Assembly: GCF_022662305.1 (NCBI RefSeq) | Contig: NZ_JAKNQH010000003.1 | Span: 1-64,000 of the forward strand | Source of the DNA: Sphingomonas sp. BAUL-RG-20F-R05-02 | GTDB taxonomy: Bacteria; Pseudomonadota; Alphaproteobacteria; Sphingomonadales; Sphingomonadaceae | Length of the DNA: 64,000 bases | Reading direction: 5' to 3' | The notes under the pieces: model-generated | What the model saw: only the letters and a program-made list of their open reading frames with translations | What the model was told of the DNA's origin: nothing | Database searches by the model: none | Part shown: positions 18,007 to 27,653 of the stretch, piece by piece | Layout: each line of letters begins with the position of its first letter | Position numbering within the stretch: the first letter of the stretch is position 1 | Program-made: the position numbers and the translations under genes

Positions 18007-19356
18007 ATGACGAACACCATCGCGATCATCGGCGGCGGCTTCACCGGTACGCTCGCCGCCATCAACCTGCTCCGCCACGGCGATGCCAAGCTGTTGCTGA
18101 TCGAACGGCATGCCGCCGCCGGCGAGGGGCTGGCTTACGGCGCGGCGCACCCCGCCCATCTGCTCAACGTGCGCGCCGCCAACATGAGCGCCTTCCCCGA
18201 CGATCCCGAGCATTTCCGCCGCTGGCTGGCCGCGCGCGACGTGTCGGCCGATCCCAACCCGTTCGTGCCGCGCCTGCGCTACGGCGATTACCTGCGCGAT
18301 CTGCTGGGCGAAGCGCAGGCGGCGGCGGCGGGGCGGCTCGAGATCGTCCACGGCGATGCAGTCGATGTGGTACGCGCGGACGGCTGTACCCACGTCACGC
18401 TTGCCGACGGGCGCGTCGTCACCGTCGATACCGTCATGCTCGCGGTCGGCAACCTGCCGCCGCACTCGCCACCGGGCATGGGCGATCTGCCCGCGCATCG
18501 CTACGCACCCGATCCGTGGGCGAAGGGTGCGCTCGACGGGCTCGGCAAGGACGACACGGTGATGGCGCTCGGCACCGGGCTGACCATGGTCGACGTGGTG
18601 CTCGCCTTGCGCGCGCGCGGTTTCGCCGGGCGGATCGTGGCGATGTCGCGGCGCGGGCAGTTGCCGCACCCGCACGCCGCTGCCGGCGCGCCTGCCGATC
18701 CCTTGCGCGAACGCCCGCGCGAAACCGGCGCGGCGCTGCTCCGCCGGGTGCGGGCACGTGCGAACGAGATCGGCTGGCGCCCCGCCATCGACGAACTGCG
18801 CCGCTTCACGCAGGATATGTGGCGCGCCGCCAGCGATGCCGAACGCGCGCGCTTCCTACGCCATCTGCGGCCGTGGTGGGACATCCACCGCCACCGCATC
18901 GCCCCCTCGGTCGTCGACGCGCTGGCGGCGCTGCGCCGCGACAACACGCTGACGATCTGCGGCGGGCGTATCCTCGGCACCGAGGCGGAGGGTCATTGCC
19001 TCGCCGTGTCATGGCGCCCGCGTGGCGAGACGGACGCGCAAACGCTCCGCCCGGCCCGCATCATCAACTGCACCGGCCCGCAGGGCGATCTGCTCCGCGC
19101 CGACGAGCCGTTGCTGTGCGCGCTGGTCGCACGCGGCACAATTCGCCCCGACACGCTGCGCATCGGCATCGACGTCGATGCGCAGAGCCGCACGGTCGCC
19201 ACCGACGGCACCGGCAACGACTGGCTCTATGCGCTTGGGCCCATGACGCGCGGGGAATTTTGGGAGATCGTCGCGGTGCCCGACATCCGCGTGCAGAGCT
19301 GGTCGGTCGCGCGCCGCCTGGCCAACGCGCAATGGGTCGGCTGGGAGGGGCTGTAA
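18007..19356 (+). CDS. FAD/NAD(P)-binding protein (NAD_binding_9 type)
   Basis: A 449-residue flavoprotein of the FAD-NAD(P)-binding family. The dinucleotide fold TIAIIGGGFTGTLAAINLLR opens the protein. LLIERHAAAGEGLAYGAAHP and HLLNVRAANMSAFPDDPEHF follow, which is the family signature. A second nucleotide motif is VMALGTGLTMVDVVLALRAR at about 175-194, and INCTGPQGDLLRADEPLL lies near the end. I prefer the ATG at 18007 because GGAG sits seven bases upstream and the fold begins two codons later; an in-frame ATG at 17995 is possible. It starts 78 bases from the divergent SPL-like gene. Physiological role is unknown. Confidence 0.83.
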   Translation: MTNTIAIIGGGFTGTLAAINLLRHGDAKLLLIERHAAAGEGLAYGAAHPAHLLNVRAANMSAFPDDPEHFRRWLAARDVSADPNPFVPRLRYGDYLRDLLGEAQAAAAGRLEIVHGDAVDVVRADGCTHVTLADGRVVTVDTVMLAVGNLPPHSPPGMGDLPAHRYAPDPWAKGALDGLGKDDTVMALGTGLTMVDVVLALRARGFAGRIVAMSRRGQLPHPHAAAGAPADPLRERPRETGAALLRRVRARANEIGWRPAIDELRRFTQDMWRAASDAERARFLRHLRPWWDIHRHRIAPSVVDALAALRRDNTLTICGGRILGTEAEGHCLAVSWRPRGETDAQTLRPARIINCTGPQGDLLRADEPLLCALVARGTIRPDTLRIGIDVDAQSRTVATDGTGNDWLYALGPMTRGEFWEIVAVPDIRVQSWSVARRLANAQWVGWEGL

Positions 19357-19394
19357 CCGAGCGGCGCGGACTGTGCCCGTCCGACGAAATCCGA

Positions 19395-20411
19395 TTACCG
19401 CCAGCCGAGTGCCGGTGCGACGTGCGTCAGAATGGCATCCAGCACATGCGCGTTGTACTCGACGCCAAGCTGGTTGGGCACGGTCAGCAGCACCGTATCC
19501 GCCTCCGCAATGCCCTCGTCCTCGCGTAGCTGCTTCACCAGCACGTCCGGCTCGGCGGCATAGGAACGGCCGAACACCGCGCGCATCGAGTCGATGATAC
19601 CGATCTGGTCGCTGCTCTCGCCCCGCCCGAAATAGGCGCGGTCGCGATCGTTCATCAGCGCGAAGATCGAGCGCGAGACGGAAACGCGCGGTTGCCAATC
19701 ATGCCCGGCCGCCTTCCACGCCTCCCGGTAGAGCCGGATCTGCCGCGCCTGCTGGACGTGGAACGGTTCCCCGCTCTCATCCGCCTTCAGGGTGGAGCTT
19801 TGCAGGTTCATACCCTTCTGCGCTGCCCACACGGCGGTGGCGTTGGCGCCTGACCCCCACCAGATCCGCTTTCGCAACCCTTCCGAATGCGGCTCCAGCC
19901 GCAGCAGGCCGGGCGGATTGGGGAACATCGGGCGCGGATTGGGCCGGGCGAAACCCTTGCCGTCGAGCAGATCGAGGAACACCTCGCCGTGACGGCGGCC
20001 CATGTCCGCATCGCTCTCGCCCTCGGCCGGCGCATAGCCGAAATGCCGCCATCCTTCGATCACCTGCTCGGGCGAACCCCGGCTGAGGCCAAGCTGGAGC
20101 CGCCCGCCGCTGATGAGATCCGCCGAACCGGCATCCTCCACCATGTAGAACGGGTTTTCGTAACGCATGTCGATCACGCCGGTGCCGATCTCGATCCGGC
20201 TGGTCTTAGCGCCCACCGCCGCGAGCAGCGGAAACGGCGAGGCGAGTTGCTGCGCGAAATGGTGAACGCGGAAGTACGCGCCGTCGAGCCCCATCTCCTC
20301 CGCCGCAACGGCGAGGTCGATCGATTGCAGCAACACGTCCGAGGCCGAGCGCGTGGCGGAGTGGGGCGAGTCGGACCAGTGCCCGAACGACAGGAAACCA
20401 ATGTTTTTCAT
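19395..20411 (-). CDS. LLM-class flavin-dependent oxidoreductase
   Basis: A 338-residue luciferase-like monooxygenase-fold protein (KNIGFLSFGHWSDSPHSATR, YFRVHHFAQQLASPFPLLAA, IEIGTGVIDMRYENPFYMVE, LQLGLSRGSPEQVIEG). These segments form the TIM barrel that binds FMN or F420. Members oxidise or desulfonate small molecules, and the sequence alone does not give the substrate. I chose the ATG at 20411; a TTG two codons further upstream is also in frame. It is convergent with the FAD protein gene and appears to be monocistronic. Confidence 0.85.
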   Translation of the reverse strand: MKNIGFLSFGHWSDSPHSATRSASDVLLQSIDLAVAAEEMGLDGAYFRVHHFAQQLASPFPLLAAVGAKTSRIEIGTGVIDMRYENPFYMVEDAGSADLISGGRLQLGLSRGSPEQVIEGWRHFGYAPAEGESDADMGRRHGEVFLDLLDGKGFARPNPRPMFPNPPGLLRLEPHSEGLRKRIWWGSGANATAVWAAQKGMNLQSSTLKADESGEPFHVQQARQIRLYREAWKAAGHDWQPRVSVSRSIFALMNDRDRAYFGRGESSDQIGIIDSMRAVFGRSYAAEPDVLVKQLREDEGIAEADTVLLTVPNQLGVEYNAHVLDAILTHVAPALGWR

Positions 20412-20499
20412 AAGCAACGATGTGGTGCCGCCAGTCGGGGCTGTCGACCACGCGTTCGCGAAACGCTCCGTCGCCGCGCGTGCACCGATCGCCCGGCGA

Positions 20500-22521
20500 C
20501 TAGCGCCCGGTCAGACGCAGCACGTTCATCAATCCCTCGACCGAATAGGGCTTCCGCAACAGGGTGAAGCCGTGGTCGCTCTCCTCGGCCAGAACGTGGC
20601 TGTAGCCGCTGGTCAACACCACTTCGAGATCGGGCCAGCGCGCGGCGATGGTCTGGGCGAGTTCCAGACCGTTGATCCCGGGCATGATGACGTCGGTGAA
20701 GACGAGGTCGAACTTGTCCGCTGCCGCTTCGAGCAGGTCGAGTGCGCTCTCGCCATTCGGCGCCCAGGTGACGATCTGGCCGAGTTCCTCCAGCAGCCCG
20801 CGTGCGAACTGGCCCACCGCCTCGTTATCCTCGACCAGCAGGACGCGCAGCGTGGTCAGGTCCTGCTCACGCATCTGGCGGGCGGGCGCGGCGGCGGCGA
20901 TCTGATCCTCGCGAGCGACGGGCAGGTACAAGGTAAAGGCCGCACCCCGGCCCGGCTGGCTCTCCACGTCGATCTCGCCGCCGGACTGTTTGGCGAAACC
21001 GTGCACCTGACTGAGCCCGAGCCCAGTGCCTTTGTTGAGCGCCTTGGTGGTGAAGAACGGCTCGAAGATTTGCTTCAGCGTTTCCGGCGCGATGCCGCTG
21101 CCGGTGTCCGCCACCCGCACCGCCACGAACCGGCCGGTCGCTGCGCCGTGGCCACGTACCGCCGGCAGCGCGCCGACCAGCCGGCTCGTCACCGACAGCA
21201 CACCGCCCGCCGGCATCGCATCGCGCGCGTTGATGACGAGGTTGAGCACCGCCGTCTCGAACTGGTTGAGGTCGGCGTTGACGACGCCCGCCTGCTCCGC
21301 GTCGATGGTGACGCGCACGGTCGAGCCGACGCTGGTTTCGAGCATGGGCAGCATCGCGACGATCCGCTGACCGACGTCGAAGACTTCGGGCTTGAGCGGC
21401 TGGCGCCGTGCAAAGGCAAGCAGTTGCGACGTGAGCGCGGCAGCGCGATCGGCCGTGTCGGAGATCGCGTTGAGATACATCTCGCGCTTACCCGGAGTGA
21501 GGCCCGGCATCTTGAGCAGGTCGGCGGAGGAGCGGATCACGGTCAGCAGATTGTTGAAATCGTGTGCGACCCCACCCGTCAGCCGGCCCACCGCTTCCAT
21601 CTTCTGCGCCTGCGCCATCGCCTCGCGGGCGCGCTCGGTTTCCTGCTGCGCCTGCCAGCGTTCGGTCAGGTCGCGCGTCACCTTGGCGAAACCGACGAGT
21701 TCGCCGGATTCGGCGAAGATCGGGTCGATCAGCACGCCGGCGCGGAAGCGCGAGCCGTCCTTGCGCTGGCGCCACGCCTCGACCTCGTACTTGCCCATCT
21801 CGCGCGCGACCCGCAGCGCGCGTTCGGGTTCGCCGGCCTGCCGGTCCTCCTCGACGTAGAAGCGCGAGAAGTGCTGGCCGACGATCTCGTCGGCGGTGTA
21901 CCCCTTGATCGCCTCCGCCCCGGGGTTCCAGTTGCTGACATGGCCGAGCGGATCGAGCATGTAGATCGCGTAATCGCGGACACTGTGGACGAGCAGCCGG
22001 AAGCGTTGCTCGCTCTCCAGCAGCGCGCGCTCGGCCGCGCGCTTGTCGGTGATGTCGCGGGTTACCTTGGCGAAGCCGATGAGGGTGCCATTCTCGTCCA
22101 CCACCGGATCGATGACGACGCTGGTCCAGAATTGCGTGCCATCCTTGCGCACGCGCCATCCCTCGGCCTCGAACGTGCCGGTCGTCCGCGCGATCTCGAG
22201 CGCCCGCTGCGGCAGACCGCGCGCGCGGTCCTCATCGGTGTAAAATCGGGAGAAATGCTGACCGATGATCTCGTCGGCGCGATAGCCCTTGAAGCGGCCT
22301 GCTCCGGCGTTCCAGCTCGCGATATAGCCGTCACGATCGAGCAGGTAGATCGCGTAATCCTTGATCGCGTTGACGAGCAGTTCGAAACGGCGGTCGCCAC
22401 CGAGGTGTTTCAACTGACGGTTCTGATCCACGGACACTTCAACCATTGCTACGCTGCGGGTGAGATACCGGACGCGGACAGGCATGCCAACCGGCAGATC
22501 CGTGTTCGCCATATCCTCCAC
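20500..22521 (-). CDS. PAS-PAS hybrid sensor histidine kinase with receiver domain
   Basis: A roughly 673-residue cytoplasmic hybrid kinase without transmembrane segments. Two PAS domains (about 45-165 and 170-290) are so alike that they look like an internal duplication (KDYAIYLLDRDG / RDYAIYMLDPLG, GQHFSRFYTDEDR / GQHFSRFYVEEDR). The kinase core has the H-box GGVAHDFNNLL, N-box LNLVINARDAM, G1 box DTGSGI and G2 box GTGLGLS. A receiver domain from about 555 has LVEDNE and the phospho-acceptor Asp in VFTDVIMPG. The start is uncertain: GTG at 22521, ATG at 22512 or a later ATG all fit. PAS domains of this kind often bind flavin, haem or small ligands, but no ligand can be assigned. Confidence 0.88.
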   Translation of the reverse strand: MEDMANTDLPVGMPVRVRYLTRSVAMVEVSVDQNRQLKHLGGDRRFELLVNAIKDYAIYLLDRDGYIASWNAGAGRFKGYRADEIIGQHFSRFYTDEDRARGLPQRALEIARTTGTFEAEGWRVRKDGTQFWTSVVIDPVVDENGTLIGFAKVTRDITDKRAAERALLESEQRFRLLVHSVRDYAIYMLDPLGHVSNWNPGAEAIKGYTADEIVGQHFSRFYVEEDRQAGEPERALRVAREMGKYEVEAWRQRKDGSRFRAGVLIDPIFAESGELVGFAKVTRDLTERWQAQQETERAREAMAQAQKMEAVGRLTGGVAHDFNNLLTVIRSSADLLKMPGLTPGKREMYLNAISDTADRAAALTSQLLAFARRQPLKPEVFDVGQRIVAMLPMLETSVGSTVRVTIDAEQAGVVNADLNQFETAVLNLVINARDAMPAGGVLSVTSRLVGALPAVRGHGAATGRFVAVRVADTGSGIAPETLKQIFEPFFTTKALNKGTGLGLSQVHGFAKQSGGEIDVESQPGRGAAFTLYLPVAREDQIAAAAPARQMREQDLTTLRVLLVEDNEAVGQFARGLLEELGQIVTWAPNGESALDLLEAAADKFDLVFTDVIMPGINGLELAQTIAARWPDLEVVLTSGYSHVLAEESDHGFTLLRKPYSVEGLMNVLRLTGR

Positions 22522-22637
22522 AGCGGCGGCAACCGTACGCTCGCGAAAGTCGGTAGCGCGTGCCGCAGCGCCATCCTCGCGTCCCCATGGAACGCAAGCA
22601 GACCGATACGGTTGATGACATGAACGAGGAGAATGTC

Positions 22638-22817
22638 ATGGACGAATCCCGAACGTCGGGCAGCAATGCGCGGCCCCTGGACGAGACGATTGCCGGCACC
22701 GGCCCGGGCATCGCCGACGATGCGCTTGCCCCCGGACAGGACATGCCCGAACCGCCAGGCGATGCCGAAACAGCGAAGATCGCCGACAAGCTTGGCGTGC
22801 CATCGCCGGACGTTTGA
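22638..22817 (+). CDS. Small acidic hypothetical protein
   Basis: A 59-residue acidic, proline- and glycine-rich protein (MDESRTSGSNARPLDETIAG to DKLGVPSPDV) without hydrophobic segments. GAGGAG six bases before the ATG at 22638 is the best start signal; a longer in-frame ATG at 22587 is possible. It lies head-to-head with the hybrid kinase gene. Function unknown, probably intrinsically disordered. Confidence 0.6.
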   Translation: MDESRTSGSNARPLDETIAGTGPGIADDALAPGQDMPEPPGDAETAKIADKLGVPSPDV

Positions 22818-22865
22818 GCGTTCGCGTTTGAGGGGTGCTGATCGGCGGCGATAACGCGAAGGCTC

Positions 22866-23297
22866 TTACGGATAGAGGTCGACGACGTCGGCCTCCGGCA
22901 GCGCCGCTGCGACCAACAGCGAGCGGTGGCACCCGGAGGGGTCGCGCTCGAAGCACAATAGCGCGGTCGGCCGTTCTGTCGCCAGGGTGCGCAGCTGCGC
23001 CATTTGCGCCAGCGCCTCCGGCAGTTCGAGCTGCCCGGCATACACACTGGCAAGCCGCGCGTGATCGTGCTTGCGCGCGGCTTCTCGGCCCTCGGGCGGC
23101 GTGCCTAGCGCCTTTAGCCCGACATAGTCGATGCCGGCCTCACGCAGACCGGCCGCCAGCACATTCTTGGAGAAGCCCGGCCGCCGCGACAGCGGCACGG
23201 CGCGCACATCCGCCAGCAGCGTCACCCCCGCGGCGGTCAGCGCCGCGACGAGATCCGCCTGCGCCACACCCTCGTAGCCGATCGTGAAGATGCGCAT
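22866..23297 (-). CDS. DUF488 domain protein
   Basis: A 143-residue protein that covers the whole DUF488 fold. It opens with MRIFTIGYEGVAQADLVAAL, has the loop LADVRAVPLSRRPGFSKN and ends with the conserved ALLCFERDPSGCHRSLLVAA, where Cys and His of GCHRS are the invariant pair. Family members are usually small single-domain cytoplasmic proteins of unknown activity. I chose the ATG at 23297 because the family begins with this residue; an upstream ATG at 23315 would add six residues. Confidence 0.85.
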   Translation of the reverse strand: MRIFTIGYEGVAQADLVAALTAAGVTLLADVRAVPLSRRPGFSKNVLAAGLREAGIDYVGLKALGTPPEGREAARKHDHARLASVYAGQLELPEALAQMAQLRTLATERPTALLCFERDPSGCHRSLLVAAALPEADVVDLYP

Positions 23298-23401
23298 GCT
23301 GTTCGTTCCGATCATGTCGCGTCCGACTACACGTCCGCCGCACGCTTGGGAACCGCGTGGCCCGTGACGCGCTGAACTTGGCTCATGTAGCGGAGGCCGA
23401 T

Positions 23402-24316
23402 TTGACAGAACCCGTGGATTGTCTGGTGGTCGGCGGCGGCCCGGCGGGGCTTACCGCCGCGATTTATCTCGCGCGGTTTCACCTGCGGCTGCACGTTGTT
23501 GATGCCGGACAAAGCCGCGCGGCCTGGATTCCGCGCACGCGCAACCACGCCGGCTACCCCGGCGGCATCGCCGGCACCGACCTCCTCGCTCGGATGCGCG
23601 AACAGGCGGCGGAGTTCGGCGCGACGGTTTCGCCCGGCGTCATCGAGACGCTGCGGCGCGATGGAGAGCTGTTCGAGGCGCTGGTCGATGGCACTTGGAT
23701 CCCCGCGCGGACGGTGCTGCTGGCGACCGGAGTCGTTAACAACCGCCCGCCGATCGCGCCCGATCTGCACGATCTCGCGCTGGCGCGCGGTTTGCTGCGC
23801 TATTGCCCGATCTGCGACGGCTACGAAGTCACCGACCAGCGCGTCGGCGTGATCGGCACACACGCCCACGGTGTCAGGGAGGCGGTGTTCATCCGCATGT
23901 ACACGCGCGACGTGACGCTGATTTCGCCAGATGCAGATCATGCCCTGTCGGGCGATGAACGAGCGCGATTACAGGACCTCGGCATCGCGATCGTTGACGG
24001 CCCATGCGCCCCGCTGAGCATCGAGGGGGACGCGATGCTCGTCACCACACCGGGCGGCACTTTGCGCTTCGATTCGGTGTATCCGGCACTCGGTTCGGTC
24101 ATCCGCTCCGAACTTGCCGTGAGCATCGGCGCGGATGCCGGCCCGGACGGCTGCCTCGTGGTGGACGACCATCAGCGCACCAGCATCGCGGGCCTCTACG
24201 CAGCGGGGGACGTCGCGCGCGGACTCGATCAGATCAGCCACGCGATGGGCGAAGCCGGCGTCGCGGCGACCACGATTCGCAACGATCTCGCCAAGGTGCG
24301 GCCGCTCGTCCGCTGA
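23402..24316 (+). CDS. Thioredoxin-reductase-like FAD/NAD(P) oxidoreductase
   Basis: A 304-residue class II pyridine-nucleotide-disulphide-type oxidoreductase. The FAD motif is CLVVGGGPAGLTAAIYLARF, followed by ATGVVNNRP, a candidate redox motif CPIC in RYCPICDGYE (thioredoxin reductases have CAxC here), a modified NADPH-binding motif VGVIGTHAHG and the FAD-binding end GLYAAGDVARGLDQISHAMG. I favour the TTG at 23402 because GGAGG lies five bases upstream and the fold starts six codons later; a GTG at 23357 is the alternative. It is separated from any thioredoxin gene, so the electron acceptor is unknown. Confidence 0.82.
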   Translation: MTEPVDCLVVGGGPAGLTAAIYLARFHLRLHVVDAGQSRAAWIPRTRNHAGYPGGIAGTDLLARMREQAAEFGATVSPGVIETLRRDGELFEALVDGTWIPARTVLLATGVVNNRPPIAPDLHDLALARGLLRYCPICDGYEVTDQRVGVIGTHAHGVREAVFIRMYTRDVTLISPDADHALSGDERARLQDLGIAIVDGPCAPLSIEGDAMLVTTPGGTLRFDSVYPALGSVIRSELAVSIGADAGPDGCLVVDDHQRTSIAGLYAAGDVARGLDQISHAMGEAGVAATTIRNDLAKVRPLVR

Positions 24317-24323
24317 CGTGCGA

Positions 24324-24581
24324 TCACAACCCGACCTTGTCGAGCGCGGACGCCAGTTCCGGGTCGATCTCCACCGACGCATTGGGCGTGAGACGGTTGA
24401 GTGCCGTCTGCACGCGGGCCTGCGCGACTTGCAGTGTCTTGTGCCGAACCTCCCGCGTGGCGTTCGTACGCCAAGACCGGCTCTCGCCGAGCAACGCCGA
24501 CCATTTCGCTTCTTCGGCCGCCAGGATCGCCAGCGCGAGGCGCAGACCATCACGCCGGCCATGGGCGTAATCGTCAGACAT
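24324..24581 (-). CDS. Small helical hypothetical protein
   Basis: An 85-residue protein (MSDDYAHGRRDGLRLALAIL to DPELASALDKVGL) that is mostly amphipathic helix and probably cytoplasmic. GGAGG six bases before the ATG at 24581 supports the start. It ends 8 bases from the convergent thioredoxin-reductase-like gene. No family recognised. Confidence 0.65.
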   Translation of the reverse strand: MSDDYAHGRRDGLRLALAILAAEEAKWSALLGESRSWRTNATREVRHKTLQVAQARVQTALNRLTPNASVEIDPELASALDKVGL

Positions 24582-24760
24582 CGGGCACCTCCAGCAAGCG
24601 TTCGTGGCGACAAGGTCTAACGCCGCGGACGTATGGGCGCCAGAGGCGGGCGCATAGCCACCGACCTTGCGCTTCTGCGTGCAAATCAATGGTAATGCGG
24701 AACTCTGCCCGACGTCAGTCGCTATCATGAGAACGCGCACCCCAATGAAAGCAACATGCC

Positions 24761-24898
24761 ATGCCAGAAACCGATATCGCGCAAGACCACGACGCTGACG
24801 CACCGCTGTCGCCCGAAAACGCGGGGCAATCGAGCACCGATCCGGCCGAGGGATCGGATGAGACGCCCGCTCCAACCAAGGACAGCCCGCAGGGTTGA
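24761..24898 (+). CDS. Possible 45-residue acidic peptide
   Basis: A short frame encoding MPETDIAQDHDADAPLSPEN... to PAPTKDSPQG, rich in Asp, Glu, Pro and Ser with no hydrophobic core. Its composition resembles the 59-residue protein at 22638 and it has no clear ribosome binding site. The rest of the stretch 24582-25159 holds nothing else I can support. Confidence 0.35.
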   Translation: MPETDIAQDHDADAPLSPENAGQSSTDPAEGSDETPAPTKDSPQG

Positions 24899-25159
24899 AG
24901 TCATACGGGGAGGCGGTCTCTCTCCACGATGAGAAAGCTGGGCCAACGGCGGCTGAGGTATCGCCAGTCCCTTGCACCGGAACCATTCCGCACAGCTGTA
25001 CGGATGACCGCTCCCGGACCGGCGGTTGAGCCACCGAATTGCAGGGGCGTTCGATCGTGTTATGCCACCCGGCGCGCGACTGTCTGATCGCACCATCGTT
25101 CTTGCAGCGTTCATCCGTTACGCGCTAAGCGCGCTGCGACGGACTATCTGGGCGAAACG

Positions 25160-25990
25160 ATGACTTTGCGTGCGATCCTCGGCTGGGGCCTGCTGGCTGG
25201 ACTGGCGCTGGGCATGGCCGGTTGCGCCACGACGCCGGTGGCGCCACCGCCACCGCCGATCGTCGTGAAGCTGCCGCCGCCACCGCCGCCGATGCCGATA
25301 GGCGGCTACCTCGGCATGAAGATCCCGCCCAAACTGGCGAACGGCACCTACGGCACGCCCAACATCAACAACACCGATGCGGCGGCCGTGTGGCACCTGC
25401 GCAATGCGCTGAATGTCGCCGCGCTGGGTTGCGACCGCGCGGGCGGCGGTGTCGTGCAGCCTTACAACACGTGGATCACGACGCACGCCGCCGTGCTCGA
25501 CCATGTGTTGCAAACGTACCTGAAGGAATGGCAGGCTCCCGGCTGGGCGGACTGGCGGCGGGTGTACGACGACAACCAGACACGTATCTACAATTTCTAC
25601 AGCCAACCGACGATGCGGTTGGAGTTTTGCGCGGTCGCGCGTTTAGAGATCGCTCAGGTCGGTCAGGTCACGGATGCCGATCTGCCGACCTTCGCCCGTG
25701 CGGCCCTGCTGCGATTGGACAAGCCGTTTGTCGCTTTCTATGCGGCATTCGATACCTGGCGCGATCACTATAAACCGGCGCAGGCAGTTGCCGGCACCGC
25801 CGATACGCCGGTCGCGGCGCCGGCACCAGCGCCGGTGGTGACGCTGGACGGGACTGGCGGGGGCACGCCGCCATCCGTTCCCACGCCTGACGCAGCTCCG
25901 GTAGCGGTTGCGACCCCTGCGCCTTCGGTGACGACGTCCGCTACGGCGCCGGTCGCGGGTGCCGAAACGCCGGTAGCCAAAGCCCCCTGA
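25160..25990 (+). CDS. Putative lipoprotein with Pro/Ala-rich tail
   Basis: A 276-residue exported protein. The N-terminus ends in a lipobox, LGMAGC, so Cys22 is the predicted lipid-modified residue. A proline run (PPPPPIVVKLPPPPPPMP) follows, as in cell-wall-spanning lipoproteins. The central region (about 50-200) is helical with conserved-looking tryptophans (WITTHAAVLDHVLQTYLKEW, YNFYSQPTMRLEFCAVARLE). The last 75 residues are low-complexity Ala/Pro/Thr/Val. No known domain is recognised; it is likely a sphingomonad-specific envelope protein. Confidence 0.72.
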   Translation: MTLRAILGWGLLAGLALGMAGCATTPVAPPPPPIVVKLPPPPPPMPIGGYLGMKIPPKLANGTYGTPNINNTDAAAVWHLRNALNVAALGCDRAGGGVVQPYNTWITTHAAVLDHVLQTYLKEWQAPGWADWRRVYDDNQTRIYNFYSQPTMRLEFCAVARLEIAQVGQVTDADLPTFARAALLRLDKPFVAFYAAFDTWRDHYKPAQAVAGTADTPVAAPAPAPVVTLDGTGGGTPPSVPTPDAAPVAVATPAPSVTTSATAPVAGAETPVAKAP

Positions 25991-26096
25991 CGCGGCGCGC
26001 CCTCGTCACGCAGGATGTTGGGCAGAGCAACGACAAGCAAGCGTCCGATGACTTTCTCGGCGAATCCGTAAGCGACCCTTTCTGAAGTTATCGCAC

Positions 26097-27513
26097 CTAG
26101 TTGGGCGCACCGGATGGTTGACCAAGCCGGTACTGCCCCGCCTCCTGAATGACGGGAGGCGGGCGCGGCACCGACGGGAGCGTTTCCGCTCCGTCCAGCC
26201 CACGGCCGCTCACACCGGACGCAGCGATCTTCGGTCCTGAAGCGACGGCGACGTCGATCCGATCCAGCACGACATCGCGCATGTTGGCGAGGGTGATGCC
26301 ACGACCAGACATGCCGGCAAAGTCGCGCATCACGAAGCGGTTCAGCGGTTTGTCGGGATGGATATCGACCGCTTCGACCAGCAGGGGAACATGCTTTACC
26401 CGCACACGCTCGAAAACAAGGTTTCGCACCGTCGGGATACCTGCCGGTCCTGCGACCGGGAACGGATCCTGTTTTCCGCTGTCGAGCAAGTTCAGGCGCA
26501 GGAAGCCGCCGCCGGCGCCGGCGACATCAAGGTCGCGCATCGTTATGTCTTCGATGAACGCGCCGCGACCCGGTCGGCTTTTGATATATATGCTGAAGGT
26601 ATACGCGGAGGCGAAGGTACACCGCTCGACCAGAACGCGGCGGATACCGCCGGAGGTCTCGCTGCCGATGCCGATGCAGGCCCAGCGGCGGTCGCGGAAC
26701 GTACAACCGGTGATCGTCACGTCCTCGGTCGGCCTGGCGAGCATCGCACCTTCCATACCCCGACCGGATTTGAGCGAAATGCAATCATCGGCTGTGTCGA
26801 AATCGCATCCGCGCACCTCCACGCGCTGGCAGGAATCCAGATCGATCCCGTCGGCGCCGCCTTTGATCGTCAGCCCGCTGAAGGTCGCATCGGTGCAATA
26901 GACCGGGTGAATCGACCACATGTCGTTCTGTTCGGTGACGAGATCCCGCACCTCCAGTCCATGCACGGCAACGAACTCCAGCAGTGCCGGGTTGCGCAGG
27001 CCTGATGGTGCCATGCGCCCCGAAATCGCGCGCGATCCGACGATCCGGCCACCGCCGCTGAGCACGATGCCGCGCGCGTCTTGCGCCCACACCAGGCCGA
27101 CATGACCCGGTACCCATCTTCCCTCCCATCGTACCTGTACGATCGGGTAATCGGCGACGTCGGCCGACCCCCTGCAACGTCGCGTCTGCTTCGATCCGCA
27201 GTTCCGTATTTGAGCCAACCCGCACCGCGCCGGTCAGAAACGTGCCCCCCGCCAGAGCCACCACGCCGCCGCCGAACACCGCGCACCGGTCGAGCGCCTG
27301 CTGGATTGCCGCCGTATCCTTGGTGATGCCATCGCCGGTCGCGCCAAACGCCCGTGGATCCAGCCGCACACCCGTGAGCGGGTTGCGCCGACGCTGCGGC
27401 AACGCAGGCACGGCCCGGCCGACGTGTCGCGCACCGACCGCTGCGGGCATGACCACAGCGGCGAGCGCCGTCATTCCGCCGATGGAAAGAAGCGAACGGC
27501 GTTCTATCGTCAT
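26097..27513 (-). pseudogene. Glycoside hydrolase family 28 (polygalacturonase) with frameshift
   Basis: This is a pectin-type GH28 enzyme split by one frameshift. From the ATG at 27513 the frame gives a possible Tat signal (ERRSLLSIGG) and the family N-terminus RAFGATGDGITKDTAAIQQA through ELRIEADATLQG. At a run of five C (27168-27172, plus strand) one extra base shifts the frame. Downstream the rest of the enzyme is intact: SADVADYPIVQVRWEGRW, the catalytic region GGADGIDLDSCQRVEVRGCD with DTADDCISLKSGRG, ACIGIGSETSGGI and FSIYIKSRPGRG. Everything else looks functional, so this is either a recent mutation, a phase-variable homopolymer or a sequencing error. It lies 140 bases downstream of the TonB receptor stop. 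Confidence 0.8.
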
Positions 27514-27653
27514 AACGACCCCATAGCTTTCACGCAGATGCGGCGGACGCTCAGGTCACAGACGCAGGTTACCTCAGGGGAACTGCCGCGCCTGCGGTGA
27601 CAGGACAAGACGGAGGAGCAGCTGGCGCCGCCCCTCCAGTGGGGGAGATCAGC

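Noticed and set aside
20500..22623. A long plus-strand frame opposite the hybrid histidine kinase
   Set aside because: The kinase frame on the minus strand has complete domain motifs. The opposite frame has none and is a GC-rich shadow.
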